Source of the DNA: Kineosporia rhizophila
GTDB taxonomy: Bacteria; Actinomycetota; Actinomycetes; Actinomycetales; Kineosporiaceae
Reading direction: 5' to 3'
Length of the DNA stretch: 64,000 nt
Assembly (NCBI RefSeq): GCF_021277265.1
Contig: NZ_JAJSOH010000026.1
Coordinates: 41,830-105,829, forward strand
Shown here piece after piece: positions 53,104-63,100 of this stretch. The position numbers and the translations under genes were made by a program. Positions within the stretch are counted from its first letter, which is position 1. Every line of letters starts with the position of its first letter. The notes beneath the pieces were generated by a model. The model was not told the DNA's origin, ran no database searches, and worked only from the letters and a program-made list of their open reading frames with translations.

Positions 53104-54341
53104 GTGCTGAGAGTTCCCCGCCAGTTCTGCGTCAGTGCCTCGGGGATCGGGTCGGTGAACCAGCCGCGCACCCAGGCGGTGAGGTCGTCCCACCGCGCCC
53201 CGATCAGGGAGTAGAAGGTCTGCCCGCCCTCGGTGGAGGCCAGGGCCACGCCCAGCGCGACCAGCCCGGCGATCGCCAGGACGGCCAGCTGCCAGTTGCT
53301 GATGCGCTGGCGGTACAGCCGGGAGACGCCCTTGGCGTCGACCAGCTTGCTGCCCACCCGCAGCCGGGTCAGGAACGTGCTGGCCATGCCGGCCCGGCCC
53401 TTGTCGAGGAACTCGACCAGGGTGACGTGGGTGCCCACGGCGACGATCAGGGACGCGCCCTTGTCGTCGGCCAGCAGCATGGCCACGTCCTCGCTGGTGC
53501 CGGTGGCCGGGAACACCACCGGGTCGACCCCGAGGTCGCGCACCCGCTGCAGACCGGGCGCGTTGCCGTCCCGGTAGGCGTGCACCACGATCTCGGCGCC
53601 GCAGGTGAGCGACTTGTCGGAGACCGAGTCCATGTCCCCGACGATCATGTCGGGGGTGTAGCCGGCCTCCAGGACGGCGTCGGCCCCGCCGTCCACCCCG
53701 ACCAGCACCGGACGGTACTCGCGGATGTACGGGCGCAGCGTGGCCAGGTCTTCCTTGTAGTGGTAGCCCCGCACCACGATCAGCGCCTGACGGTTCTCGA
53801 ACGAGGTCTTCACGTCCGGGACGCCGACCCCGTCCAGGAGCAGGTCGCGCTCCTTCTTCAGGTACTCCATGGTGTTGGCCGCGAACGACTCCAGCTGGAC
53901 GTTCAGCCCGGCCCGGGCGTCGTCCATCGCCGCCGACACCGTGGCCGCGTCCTGCTTCGTACCCCGGGCCACCACCTTGTCGCCGGCCCAGATCTCGTTG
54001 CCGTCGATCCGGACCCGGGTGCCCTCGGTGATCGTGGTGAGCACCGACTCGCCCACCCCGTCGATCAGCGGGACCCCGGCCGCGAGCAGGATCTGCGGGC
54101 CCAGGTTGGGGTAACGGCCGGAGATGCTGGCGGCCGCGTTCACCACCGCGCCGGGCTTGGCCGCGACCAGCGCGTCGGCGGCGACCCGGTCGATGTCGGT
54201 GTGGTTGATCACCGCGATGTCACCGGGCCGGAGCCGCTTGGTGAGGTCCTTCGTGCGCTTGTCGACCTTCGCGACCCCGTGCACCCCTGGACCCTCCGCC
54301 GGTTCCGGACGGCGGCCTCGGGGCAGGGACGGCAGCTTCAC
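53100..54341 (-). CDS. steA: Cytokinetic ring protein SteA-like (thiamin pyrophosphokinase-like fold)
   Basis: The 413-residue protein has an N-terminal SteA domain (RLRPGDIAVINHTDIDRVAA), a central TPK-like domain (LVGVDGGADAVLEAGYTPDM, then GDMDSVSDKSLTC), and one C-terminal membrane helix, LAVLAIAGLVALGVALAST. In Corynebacterium SteA and SteB help cell separation at the septum. Gene order steA-steB-like-membrane protein-murJ is compact with 4-base overlaps throughout. Confidence 0.85.
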   Translation of the reverse strand: MKLPSLPRGRRPEPAEGPGVHGVAKVDKRTKDLTKRLRPGDIAVINHTDIDRVAADALVAAKPGAVVNAAASISGRYPNLGPQILLAAGVPLIDGVGESVLTTITEGTRVRIDGNEIWAGDKVVARGTKQDAATVSAAMDDARAGLNVQLESFAANTMEYLKKERDLLLDGVGVPDVKTSFENRQALIVVRGYHYKEDLATLRPYIREYRPVLVGVDGGADAVLEAGYTPDMIVGDMDSVSDKSLTCGAEIVVHAYRDGNAPGLQRVRDLGVDPVVFPATGTSEDVAMLLADDKGASLIVAVGTHVTLVEFLDKGRAGMASTFLTRLRVGSKLVDAKGVSRLYRQRISNWQLAVLAIAGLVALGVALASTEGGQTFYSLIGARWDDLTAWVRGWFTDPIPEALTQNWRGTLST

Positions 54342-54451
54342 GAGAACGATCGTGCCATGTCCGGAACGGTGCCTCGGCCGGGGAAGGTTCCGGATGACAA
54401 CGATTCGGAACCGATCACCCGTTCCCGAACCCGATTCAGCGCCGTCCGGTC

Positions 54452-56254
54452 CTACACCAGCAGGCGATCGGCCTCGGCCATCTCCAGCAGTTCCTCGGCG
54501 TGCGCCTGGGCCGACCCCGAGTCCTCCAGGCCGCCCAGCATGCGAGCAAGCTCACGGATCCGGCCGTCGGTGTCGAGGGTGTGCACCCCGCTGCTGGTGA
54601 CCTCGCCGGAGTGCGCCTTGCGCACCAGCAGGTGCTGATCGGCGAACGCGGCGACCTGCGGCAGGTGGGTGACCACGAGCACCTGGCTGTTGCGGGCCAG
54701 CCGGGCCAGCCGGCGGCCGATGCCGAGCGCGGCCTTGCCCCCGACGCCGGAGTCGACCTCGTCGAAGACGAACGTGGGCACCGGGTCGACCGCGCCGAGC
54801 ACGACCTCGAGGCCGAGCATGACGCGCGACAGCTCACCGCCGGAGGCGCCCTTGCCCAGGGGCCGCGGGGAGGCGCCCGGGTGCGGTGCCAGGAGCATCT
54901 CGATCTCGTCGGCGCCGTCCGGGCCGAACGCAACCGGCGGCCCCTCGCCGAGCATCGTCGCCGTGTCCCCGGCCGGGTCGGTCAGGTCGATCGTGCTGTC
55001 GGCCGCCAGCACCAGACCGTCCTCGTCGGGCCGGTGCGAGACCTCGACGAACAGCCGTGAACCGGCCATCGACAGCTCCTGCAGCTCGGCGGTGACCGCC
55101 TTGCCCAGGCGGGCCGCCGCGGCCCGCCGGGCCTTGGTCAGCGTGACCGCCTGCTGCGCCAGCTTCTGCCGCAGCTGGGCGACCTGGGCCGCGAGCTCGT
55201 CCACCGCCTGCTCGTCGTTGTCCAGCTCCAGCAGCCGGACCGACGCCTGCTGCGCCCAGGCCAGCGTGGCGTCCACGTCCTCGCCGTAGCCGCGCACCAG
55301 ATGGCTCAGCGTGGCCCGGCGGTCCTCCACCGCGGCCAGCCGCACCGGGTCGGCCTCGACACCGGCGGCGTAGGACGCGCACTCGGTGGACAGGTCGTCG
55401 ACCAGGTAGCCGATCTCGGTGGCCCGGCGGGCCAGCTCGCCCAGCGCCGGGTCGTGCGCGGCGCCACCCTCGAGGGCCCGGCGCACGGTGTTGATCAGCC
55501 CGGCCACGTCGTAGCCACCGGCCTCGGCGCCGCCGGACATCGCCTGGTTGGCCGTGGCCGCGGCCTGCTGCAGGCCCTCGGCGTGCGACAGCCGCTGGGA
55601 CTCGGCCTTGAGCTCGTGGTCCTCCCCCGGCTGGGGGGCGACCTTCTCGATCTCCTCCAGCCCGGCCCGCAGGCGCTCGGCCTCGGCGGCCCGCTCGGCG
55701 AACTGCTGGGTGATCTCCTGGTGCTTCTTCTCGGTCCTGCGCAGCTCGCCGTAGGTCTTGCGGTAGGCCGCCAGGGCCTTGGCCACCGTGGTGCCGCCGA
55801 ACCGGTCGAGCGACTCACGCTGCTTGGCCGTGGACTGCAGCCGGATCTGGTCGCTCTGCCCGTGCACCGCGACCAGGTCACCGGCCAGCTCACCGAGCAC
55901 CCCGACGGGCACCCCGCGACCGCCCAGGTGGGCCTTCGAGCGCCCGCCCTCGGCCGCGACGGTGCGCGAGACGACCAGCGTGTCGCCGTCGTCCAGCTCC
56001 GCCCCGGCCTCCACCGCGCGGGTGGCCGCCGGGCCCTTGGGGTCGAGCGTGAGCCGCCCCTCGACCAGTGCGCTCTGGTAGCCCTCACGCACCGATCCGG
56101 GGTCGGCCCGCCCGCCCATGAGCAGGCCCAGTCCGGTGACGACCATGGTCTTACCGGCGCCCGTCTCACCCGTGACGACGGTCAGGCCGGGTCCGAATTC
56201 CAGCACCGCGTCGTCGATCACACCGAGACCGCGCAGGTGCATCTCCTGAAGCAC
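54452..56254 (-). CDS. recN: DNA repair protein RecN
   Basis: The 600-residue SMC-like ATPase acts in double-strand break repair. The start at GTG 56254 gives the family beginning LQEMHLRGLGVIDDAVLEFG. Walker A is GETGAGKT, and the C-terminal half has GKGASGGELSRVMLGLEVVL (signature) and FVFDEVDSGVGGKAAL (Walker B). A long coiled coil lies between. It is 10 bases after nadK, so co-transcription is likely. Confidence 0.95.
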   Translation of the reverse strand: MLQEMHLRGLGVIDDAVLEFGPGLTVVTGETGAGKTMVVTGLGLLMGGRADPGSVREGYQSALVEGRLTLDPKGPAATRAVEAGAELDDGDTLVVSRTVAAEGGRSKAHLGGRGVPVGVLGELAGDLVAVHGQSDQIRLQSTAKQRESLDRFGGTTVAKALAAYRKTYGELRRTEKKHQEITQQFAERAAEAERLRAGLEEIEKVAPQPGEDHELKAESQRLSHAEGLQQAAATANQAMSGGAEAGGYDVAGLINTVRRALEGGAAHDPALGELARRATEIGYLVDDLSTECASYAAGVEADPVRLAAVEDRRATLSHLVRGYGEDVDATLAWAQQASVRLLELDNDEQAVDELAAQVAQLRQKLAQQAVTLTKARRAAAARLGKAVTAELQELSMAGSRLFVEVSHRPDEDGLVLAADSTIDLTDPAGDTATMLGEGPPVAFGPDGADEIEMLLAPHPGASPRPLGKGASGGELSRVMLGLEVVLGAVDPVPTFVFDEVDSGVGGKAALGIGRRLARLARNSQVLVVTHLPQVAAFADQHLLVRKAHSGEVTSSGVHTLDTDGRIRELARMLGGLEDSGSAQAHAEELLEMAEADRLLV

Positions 56255-56264
56255 GTCGACGACT

Positions 56265-57341
56265 CTAGGGCAGTTCTTCGACGGTCGGCGAGGTCGGTGG
56301 CCCGGATGTGCCCGGGTTCTTCCCGGATCCGCCGTTCGAAACGGTGTTCGAAGGATATTCCGGACCTTTTGCCTGAGCCCCCGACGAATCGGAGTGGGCC
56401 ACGGCACCCCAGCCGCCCACCGGCCCGTGCGAACCGCGCGTCGCCCGGCCCCGCCAGCCGTGCACCGGCAGCCCGAACTTGGCCACCAGCCGGTCGGTGA
56501 AGGGCGGGCGCGCGAGCCGGGCCAACCGCACCGGGACCGCCGAGCGACGGACCTCGACCCGGGCCCCCGGCGGCAGTTCCATGCTGCGGCGGCCGTCACA
56601 CCAGAGCATCGCCCGGCCGGGCGTGTCCTGAACCAGCTCGACGGCCGGCACCGAGGTCGGCGCCACCACCATCGGCCGGGCGAACAACGCGTGGGCGCTC
56701 AGCGGGGCGAGCAACAGCGCCTCCACCTCGGGCCAGACGATCGGTCCCCCGGCCGAGAACGCATAGGCGGTGGAGCCGGTCGGGGTGGCCATCACCACCC
56801 CGTCACAGCCGAACTCGGTGACCGGGCGGCCGTCGACCTCGATCACCACCTCGATCATCCGCTCCCGGTTGGCCTTCTCGACCGACGCCTCGTTCAGCGC
56901 CCACATGTCGGCGATCCGCACGCCGTCCAGGTCGACGGCGACGTCCAGCGTCATCCGTTCCTCGACCTCGTAGTCCCGGGCCGCCACCCGCTGCACCGTG
57001 TAGGCCAGGTCGTCGCGCTCGGACTCGGCCAGGAACCCGACGTGCCCCAGGTTCACCCCGAGCAGCGGCGCGGTGTGCCCGCGCACCAGCTCGGCGCTGC
57101 GCAGGATGGTGCCGTCGCCGCCGAGCACGATCACCAGCTCGATCGCCTCCAGCGGGTCGGCCGAGCCGGCCGGGTGCAGCAGCTCCATCGTCTTGTCGGT
57201 CAGGCCCTCGGAGTCGCTGGGCATGACGATCGGCTTGATCCCCGCCGCGACCAGCAGGTGGACGAGTTCCTCAGCCGCGGCCACAGCGGCTTCCCGGCCG
57301 GTGTGGGCCAGGACGAGCACCCGGCGATCGGGTGTGCTCAT
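56265..57341 (-). CDS. nadK: NAD kinase
   Basis: The 358-residue enzyme makes NADP+. Motifs are VLGGDGTILRSAELV (GGDG), GVNLGHVGFLAESERDDLAY and CDGVVMATPTGSTAYAFSAG. The last ~60 residues, Gly/Ser/Pro-rich and charged, are an extension beyond the usual fold. It lies between tlyA and recN on one strand. Confidence 0.96.
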   Translation of the reverse strand: MSTPDRRVLVLAHTGREAAVAAAEELVHLLVAAGIKPIVMPSDSEGLTDKTMELLHPAGSADPLEAIELVIVLGGDGTILRSAELVRGHTAPLLGVNLGHVGFLAESERDDLAYTVQRVAARDYEVEERMTLDVAVDLDGVRIADMWALNEASVEKANRERMIEVVIEVDGRPVTEFGCDGVVMATPTGSTAYAFSAGGPIVWPEVEALLLAPLSAHALFARPMVVAPTSVPAVELVQDTPGRAMLWCDGRRSMELPPGARVEVRRSAVPVRLARLARPPFTDRLVAKFGLPVHGWRGRATRGSHGPVGGWGAVAHSDSSGAQAKGPEYPSNTVSNGGSGKNPGTSGPPTSPTVEELP

Positions 57342-57387
57342 GAAGCTCCCTCAGTCAGTCTGTGCCGAACCTCGGCAGGTACGTGGT

Positions 57388-58188
57388 TCAGCTCGGTCCC
57401 TGCGCGATGGCGGTGTCCAGAGCGGCCGGGTCCAGCGGCGGCGCCTCCGCGTGCAACCACAGGAAGTACTCGACATTCCCGCTGGGTCCGGGCAGCGGGC
57501 TGGCCACCACACCCCGGACGCCCCGCCCCAGCTCCAGAGCGGTCTGGGCGACCGTTCGCACGGCGTCGGCCCGGATCTCGGGATCACGCACGACCCCGCC
57601 CGACCCCAGCCGTTCACGCCCCACCTCGAACTGCGGCTTCACCATGAGCAGCAGATCGGCGTCGGGGGCGGTGCAGGCGATCAGGGCGGGCAGGACCAGC
57701 CGCAGGGAGATGAAGGACAGGTCTCCCACCACCAGCGACGGCGCCGGTGCGACCTGCTCGGGGGTCAGCTCGCGGATGTTGGTGCGGTCGAGCACCGTGA
57801 CCCTCGGATCCTGCTGCAGAGCCCAGACCAGCTGGCCGTAGCCGACGTCCACGGCGACCACGTGTTCGGCCCCCCGACGCAACAGCACGTCGGTGAAACC
57901 GCCGGTGCTGGCCCCGGCGTCCAGACAGCGCCGGTTCTCGACGCTCAGTTCGGCGAAATGGTCCAGCGCGCCGGCCAGCTTGTGGCCGCCACGGCTGGCG
58001 TAGCCCGGGTCGGAGTCGTCTTGTTTGACGACGATCGCCACCGCCGGATCGACCTGCGTGGCGGGCTTGGTGGCGATCGTGCCGGAGACCAGCACCCGGC
58101 GCTCCAGCACGAGTTTCTGCGCTGCATCACGGGAACGGGCCAACTGCCGGCGCACCAGTTCGGCGTCAAGCCTTCGTAGACGTGCCAT
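57388..58188 (-). CDS. tlyA: TlyA-family rRNA 2'-O-methyltransferase
   Basis: The 266-residue protein has an N-terminal S4-type RNA-binding domain (LDAELVRRQLARSRDAAQKL) and a Rossmann methyltransferase domain with CLDAGASTGGFTDVLLRRG (AdoMet site), VVGDLSFISLRLVLP and LLMVKPQFEVGRE. TlyA methylates 16S and 23S rRNA and affects capreomycin sensitivity in mycobacteria. It leads into nadK and recN. Confidence 0.93.
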   Translation of the reverse strand: MARLRRLDAELVRRQLARSRDAAQKLVLERRVLVSGTIATKPATQVDPAVAIVVKQDDSDPGYASRGGHKLAGALDHFAELSVENRRCLDAGASTGGFTDVLLRRGAEHVVAVDVGYGQLVWALQQDPRVTVLDRTNIRELTPEQVAPAPSLVVGDLSFISLRLVLPALIACTAPDADLLLMVKPQFEVGRERLGSGGVVRDPEIRADAVRTVAQTALELGRGVRGVVASPLPGPSGNVEYFLWLHAEAPPLDPAALDTAIAQGPS

Positions 58189-58194
58189 CGCCGA

Positions 58195-58464
58195 CTAGCT
58201 CTCCACGTCCGCGAGGCGGTCCTGCAACGTCTGGTGCGCGGACTCGTAGGCCTCGAGCTGGAAGTCCAGATCGGCACCGGAAGCGTCCGAGACCAGCTCC
58301 ATCGCTTCGTCGACGGCCTGGTCGCCGGTCACGGGCGGCTTCGGCGCGGCGGCGGGCGGCTCGGGTACGGCCGCGGGCTCTTCCGGCGTGATGCTGCTCT
58401 CCGGCCCCTCAGGGGTGACCGTTTCGGGCAGACCAGCGTCGACGGGCGGGTACGCGCTCGTCAC
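58195..58464 (-). CDS. Small acidic protein, tlyA-linked
   Basis: The 89-residue protein is Pro/Glu/Ala-rich in its first half and ends in a helical segment with AMELVSDASGADLDFQLEAY, then ESAHQTLQDRLADVES. Similar small acidic proteins lie between the HAD hydrolase and tlyA in other actinomycetes. No function is known. It ends 7 bases before tlyA. Confidence 0.6.
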   Translation of the reverse strand: MTSAYPPVDAGLPETVTPEGPESSITPEEPAAVPEPPAAAPKPPVTGDQAVDEAMELVSDASGADLDFQLEAYESAHQTLQDRLADVES

Positions 58465-58518
58465 GGTGTGCCCTCCGGCAAGTTGGTGGTGCGATGAATA
58501 GTCATGCTGGGCGTCACG

Positions 58519-59568
58519 CTACCGGCCCCAGGGACCGTCGCCCTCCTTGGCGTACAGCGCCTTCAAGAGCTCCTGACCGTCCGGGGTCTCCCCTGAGGCA
58601 TCCGCGTGCTCCCACGCCGCAACCACTCCGGCGCGCGCCAGGTCGAGGGCGTCTTCACCTGCTTCGAGCACGGTGACCGCCCCGTCTTCCACCCGGGCCC
58701 GCGAAGTACCGACCGTGACCACGGCACCGTCGATCTGCGGCCCATTGTGCGCGTCCATCAACCCGTTCAGGTCACGGGCGATCAAGTGAGGACGAGTGTG
58801 GGCACCAGCGGCGATCAGATCACTCACCCGGTGGACACCGGTGAGAACGACAAGACCGACCATGTCGGCCGCCCGCGCCCCCTCCAGGTCGGTGTCGAGA
58901 CGATCGCCCACCACAATCGTCCTCTGGCTGCCGTAACGGGCCGCTGCCTCGAGGAAGAGCGTGGGCTGGGGCTTGCCGGCCACCTCGGGCTGGACCTGGG
59001 TGGCGGTGATGACGGCCTGGACCATGGTGCCGTTGCCGGGGGCCGGCCCGTAGGGCGTGGGCACGGTGGCGTCCATGTTGGTGGCGATCCAGGGCAGACC
59101 CGCCCGCACCGCGCGGGTGCCCTCGACCAGCAGCTTCCAGTCGATGTCGGGGGTGAAGCCCTGGACCACGGCCACCGGGGACTCGTCCATCGACCCGACC
59201 GGCTTCAGCCCGGCCTCGTCCAGCGCCTCATACAGGCCGGCGCCGCCGACGACGAGCACGGGCGACCCCGCGGGCAGGCGCTTGGCGAACAGCGCGGAAG
59301 CAGCCTGGGCCGAGTTCACCACGTCGTCGTCCTCGGCGTGCACGCCGAGTTCCCGCAGGTGAGCGGCGACCACCCGCGGCGGGCGGGAGGCGTTGTTGGT
59401 GACGAAGGCGGTGCGGGCCCCGGCCGCCCGCACCCGGTCGAGCGCCTCGGGAGCACCGGGCACCGCCTCGGGCCCGATGTAGACGACCCCGTCGAGGTCG
59501 AGCAGGACGGTGTCGAACTCGGCGGACGGCGCGCGGTCCAGCCCGATCAGCGTGGAGGAAGAACTCAC
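58519..59568 (-). CDS. HAD-IIA family sugar phosphatase (NagD/PNPP-like)
   Basis: The 349-residue protein carries the HAD motifs: LLDLDGVVYIG (nucleophile Asp), TAFVTNNASRPP (motif II), and TIVVGDRLDTDLEGARAADM (motif IV) with the class IIA cap in between. Such enzymes dephosphorylate phosphosugars, glycerol phosphate or pyridoxal phosphate. It overlaps the acidic protein gene upstream by 4 bases. Confidence 0.9.
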   Translation of the reverse strand: MSSSSTLIGLDRAPSAEFDTVLLDLDGVVYIGPEAVPGAPEALDRVRAAGARTAFVTNNASRPPRVVAAHLRELGVHAEDDDVVNSAQAASALFAKRLPAGSPVLVVGGAGLYEALDEAGLKPVGSMDESPVAVVQGFTPDIDWKLLVEGTRAVRAGLPWIATNMDATVPTPYGPAPGNGTMVQAVITATQVQPEVAGKPQPTLFLEAAARYGSQRTIVVGDRLDTDLEGARAADMVGLVVLTGVHRVSDLIAAGAHTRPHLIARDLNGLMDAHNGPQIDGAVVTVGTSRARVEDGAVTVLEAGEDALDLARAGVVAAWEHADASGETPDGQELLKALYAKEGDGPWGR

Positions 59569-60017
59569 AGGACGTCACCGTAGTCGTCCACCGGCATCAG
59601 GGTGTCCGGCACCTCGACGGAATCGACGACGTCGGTGCCGGCGTCGGTCTCGGGCGCCTCGACCACGAACGACTCGTCGTCCAGGTCGATCAGGGCAGGC
59701 TCGTAGACCGGCTCGGGGTCCACCCCGTCGATCAGGTCGATCTCGTCGCCGTCACCCACGTAGACGTCGTCATGAGGAACTGGGGACGTGGTGGGGTCGT
59801 CGATCGGTGAGGTCTCGTTCCCGACGGGGCCGGGTTCGTCGAGGACCAGAGTGCGCTGCTCAGGTGCTGACTGCGCCAGAGGCTCGGGCTCGGCCTCCGG
59901 CGCGGCGGTCGTGACCAGCTCCAGGCTGTCGGCCGGTTCACCACCGCCCTCGTAGGTGGTGCCGTCGTACTCGTTGCCTGCGGATCCGTCGTGCCCTGCG
60001 TCCGTGGAGCTGACCAT
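59565..60017 (-). CDS. Acidic hypothetical protein
   Basis: The 150-residue protein is highly acidic (many Asp, Glu) with no predicted globular motif; the segment EIDLIDGVDPEPVYEPALID suggests short strands. It begins with GTG or ATG near 60017 and overlaps the HAD gene. It probably is a disordered actinobacterial protein associated with this locus. Confidence 0.55.
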   Translation of the reverse strand: MVSSTDAGHDGSAGNEYDGTTYEGGGEPADSLELVTTAAPEAEPEPLAQSAPEQRTLVLDEPGPVGNETSPIDDPTTSPVPHDDVYVGDGDEIDLIDGVDPEPVYEPALIDLDDESFVVEAPETDAGTDVVDSVEVPDTLMPVDDYGDVL

Positions 60018-60055
60018 GGCCGTTCTCCATCCCTGGCCGGCGCCGGCATCCGTGC

Positions 60056-60082
60056 GGCCGGGTGGCGAAGTGCCACCCGGCC
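60056..60082. terminator. Hairpin terminator after the RGG-TPR gene
   Basis: GGCCGGGTGGC at 60056-60066 pairs perfectly with GCCACCCGGCC at 60072-60082 around GAAGT. It lies 19 bases past the stop of the RGG-TPR gene and before the acidic-protein gene, so the two are probably separate transcripts. Confidence 0.75.
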
Positions 60083-60101
60083 CCGGCAGGGACGGAACGG
60101 A

Positions 60102-63100
60102 TCAGTCCTGCCGGTCGGCGCTCCTGTCGGCATCCTCGCGCCCACCGTGTTCGAAGCGCACTTCGAAAGGTGTTCCTGTGGCATTTTCTGCCTTGGCGTC
60201 ACCGGAACCCTGGCTCGGAGCGGTGCTCCCAGCACTCACCGTGTCCGAGTCGGCCTCTTCGGTGTCCTCGAGGTCCTCATCGTCCTCGTCGTCGAGGTCG
60301 TCGTCCTCGTCATCGTCGAGGTCGTCGGCCTGGTCGTCGAGGTCGTCGGTGCTGTCCTCGAGGTCGTCGTCCTCGTCGTCCTCGTCGATCTCGCCGTCCT
60401 GGGCGTGGGCGTCCTGGGCCGGCTTCTGCCGGTCGGCGGACCGGGGGGCGTCGTCCCCGCCCTGGCCGTCCTGGTCGTCCTGCTCGCCGTCCTCGTCGTC
60501 GTCGTCCCACTCCAGGTCGTAGACCTCGAGCTCGTCGTCGTCCAGGTCGTTCACGCCGGCGGAGCCGTCCGGGTCCTCGGCGATCGCCCGGCTGCGCCAG
60601 GACTCGGCCTCCTGCTGCCGCTTGGCCGCCTTGAGCGCCTCGGAGTACGCGAAGCGCAGCCGGGCCAGGCTGGGCGAGCGACGGTTGCTCTCCAGCTCAG
60701 GGATCTGCAGCACGACCACGGCCGCGTCGAACTCACCGAGGTCGGCCCGCGCCCCGGACTCCACGATCTTCAGCTCGATCCGGTTGTCGGCGTCGAGGGT
60801 CTTGGCCTCTTCGCTGCGCGCCAGCTCCAGCGCGCGCTCCGGCCGGCCCAGACCGCGCTCACAGTCGGCCATGATCGCCAGGTGCTCGTTCGACCCGGTG
60901 ATCCGGCGCGCGGTGCGCAGCTCGGCGAGGGCATCGGCGTAGCGGCCGGTGCGGTAGGCAGCCAGGCCGGCGGTCTCACGCACCACACCCAGGCGTCCCC
61001 CGCGCTTACGGGCGGCCTCGGCGTGCTGCCAGGCCCGCTCGGGGTCGGACTCGATGAAGTAGTTGACGGCGGCCAGGTGCGCCCCTGTCTGCACGGCGAC
61101 CTCGCGGGTCAGGCCGGACAGTTCATGGCGGACAGCCTTGTCGAGCATCCCCGCGTTGATCCCCTCGGGGATCTCCGGGTCGCGGCCGGCAGCCTTGCGC
61201 ACCTGCATCGGACGCAGCGCGCGGCCGTCGTCGGAGCGCTGGGTACGCGTGGTCGCGGCGGGACGACGCTCGGAGCGGTCCCGCTGCTCCCGGCCGCCCC
61301 AGCCCTGAGACTGCTCCCGGCGCGGACCGCGGTCGCTGCGCTCGGGACGGTCATTACGCTCGCTGCGCTCGGGCGCCGCGTCGTCGCGAGGCGTGCTGCT
61401 GTCGCCGGACCGCGCCTCCTGAGGCTTGTCCTCGCCCCAACCACGCTTCTGGCCGGCAAAGCTGCCGCGGTCGTTGCGGTCGCCGCGGAAGCCTTCGCGG
61501 TTGGCGAAGCCCCCGGAACGACCACCCCGGTCACCGCCGGAGCGAGAGCCACCACGGTCGTCGTTGCGGTCGCCGCGGAATCCACCACGGTCACCACCCG
61601 GCCCACCGGACCGGAAGTTGCTGCTGCTGCGGCCATCACGCTCTCCGCGGAAGCCACCCCGGTCATTGCGGTCGTTGCGGTCGCCGCCCAACCCACCGGA
61701 ACGGCCGTCACGGTCGCCACCGGAACGGAAACCGCCACGGTCACCACCCTGACCGCCGGAGCGGAAGCCGCCTCCGGAACCACCACGGTCACCACCGGGA
61801 CCGCTGGAACGGAAACCGCCGCGGTCACCGCCCTGACCACCGGAACGGAAACCACCCCGGTCGCCACCAGAACCACCACGGTCACCGCCGGGGCCACCCG
61901 AACGGAATCCGCCCCGGTCGCCACCCGCACCGCCGGAACGGAAACCGCCACCGGAACCACCACGGTCACCGCCCTGGCCACCCGAGCGGAAGCCACCACG
62001 GTCGCCACCGTTGGAACCGCCACGGCCACCACCGGGACCGCCGGAACGGAAACCGCCACGCTCGCTGCTGGGACCGCCGGAACGGAAACCGCCGCCGGAA
62101 CCCCCGCGGTCGCCGCCCGGGCCACCAGAACGGAAACCACCACGGTCGCCACCACGATCAGCACCGGGACCACCGGAACGGAACCCGCCACGGTCGCCAC
62201 CAGAGCCACCACGGTCGCCGCCAGGACCGCCCGAGCGGAATCCGCCACGCTCGCTGCTGGGACCGCCGGAACGGAATCCACCCCGGTCGCCGCCGCGGTC
62301 GCCGCCGCGGTCACTGGAACGGAACCCGTCCCGGTCACCACCCTGACCACCAGAGCGGAAGCCACCGCCGGAACCACCACGGTCACCGCCCGGGCCACCG
62401 GAACGGAAACCACCACGGCCACCACCGGGGCCACCAGAACGGAAACCGCCACGGTCACTACTGGGACCGCCGGAGCGGAAACCGCCCCCGGAGCCACCAC
62501 GATCGCTGCTCGGGCCACCGGAGCGGAACCAGCCACGGTCACCACCGGGACCACCGGAACGGTAGCCACCGCCGGAATTCTCACGGTCACCGCCCGGGCC
62601 ACCGGAACGGTAGCCACCGCCGGAATTGCCACGATCGCCGCCCGCGCCACCAGAGCGGAATCCGCCACGGTCACCACCGGGACCGCCAGAACGGAAACCA
62701 CCGCCGGAATTCCCACGGTCACCGCCCGGGCCACCAGAGCGGAAACCGCCACGGTCACCACCGGGACCACCGGGACCACCGGAACGGTAGCCACCGCCGG
62801 AACCGCCGCGGTCACCGCGGTCGCCTCCGGAACGGAACCCTTCACGGTCACTGCTGGGACCGCCGGAGCGGAAACCGCCCCCGGAACCACCACGGTCACC
62901 GCCCGGGCCACCGGAACGGAACCCACCACGGTCACCACCGGGACCACCAGAGCGGAAGCCACCGCCGGAACCACCACGGTCACCGCCCGGGCCACCGGAA
63001 CGGAACCCACCACGGTCACCACCGGGACCGCCAGAACGGAAGCCACCGCCGGAACCACCACGGTCACCGCCCGGGCCACCAGAGCGGAAACCGCCACGGT

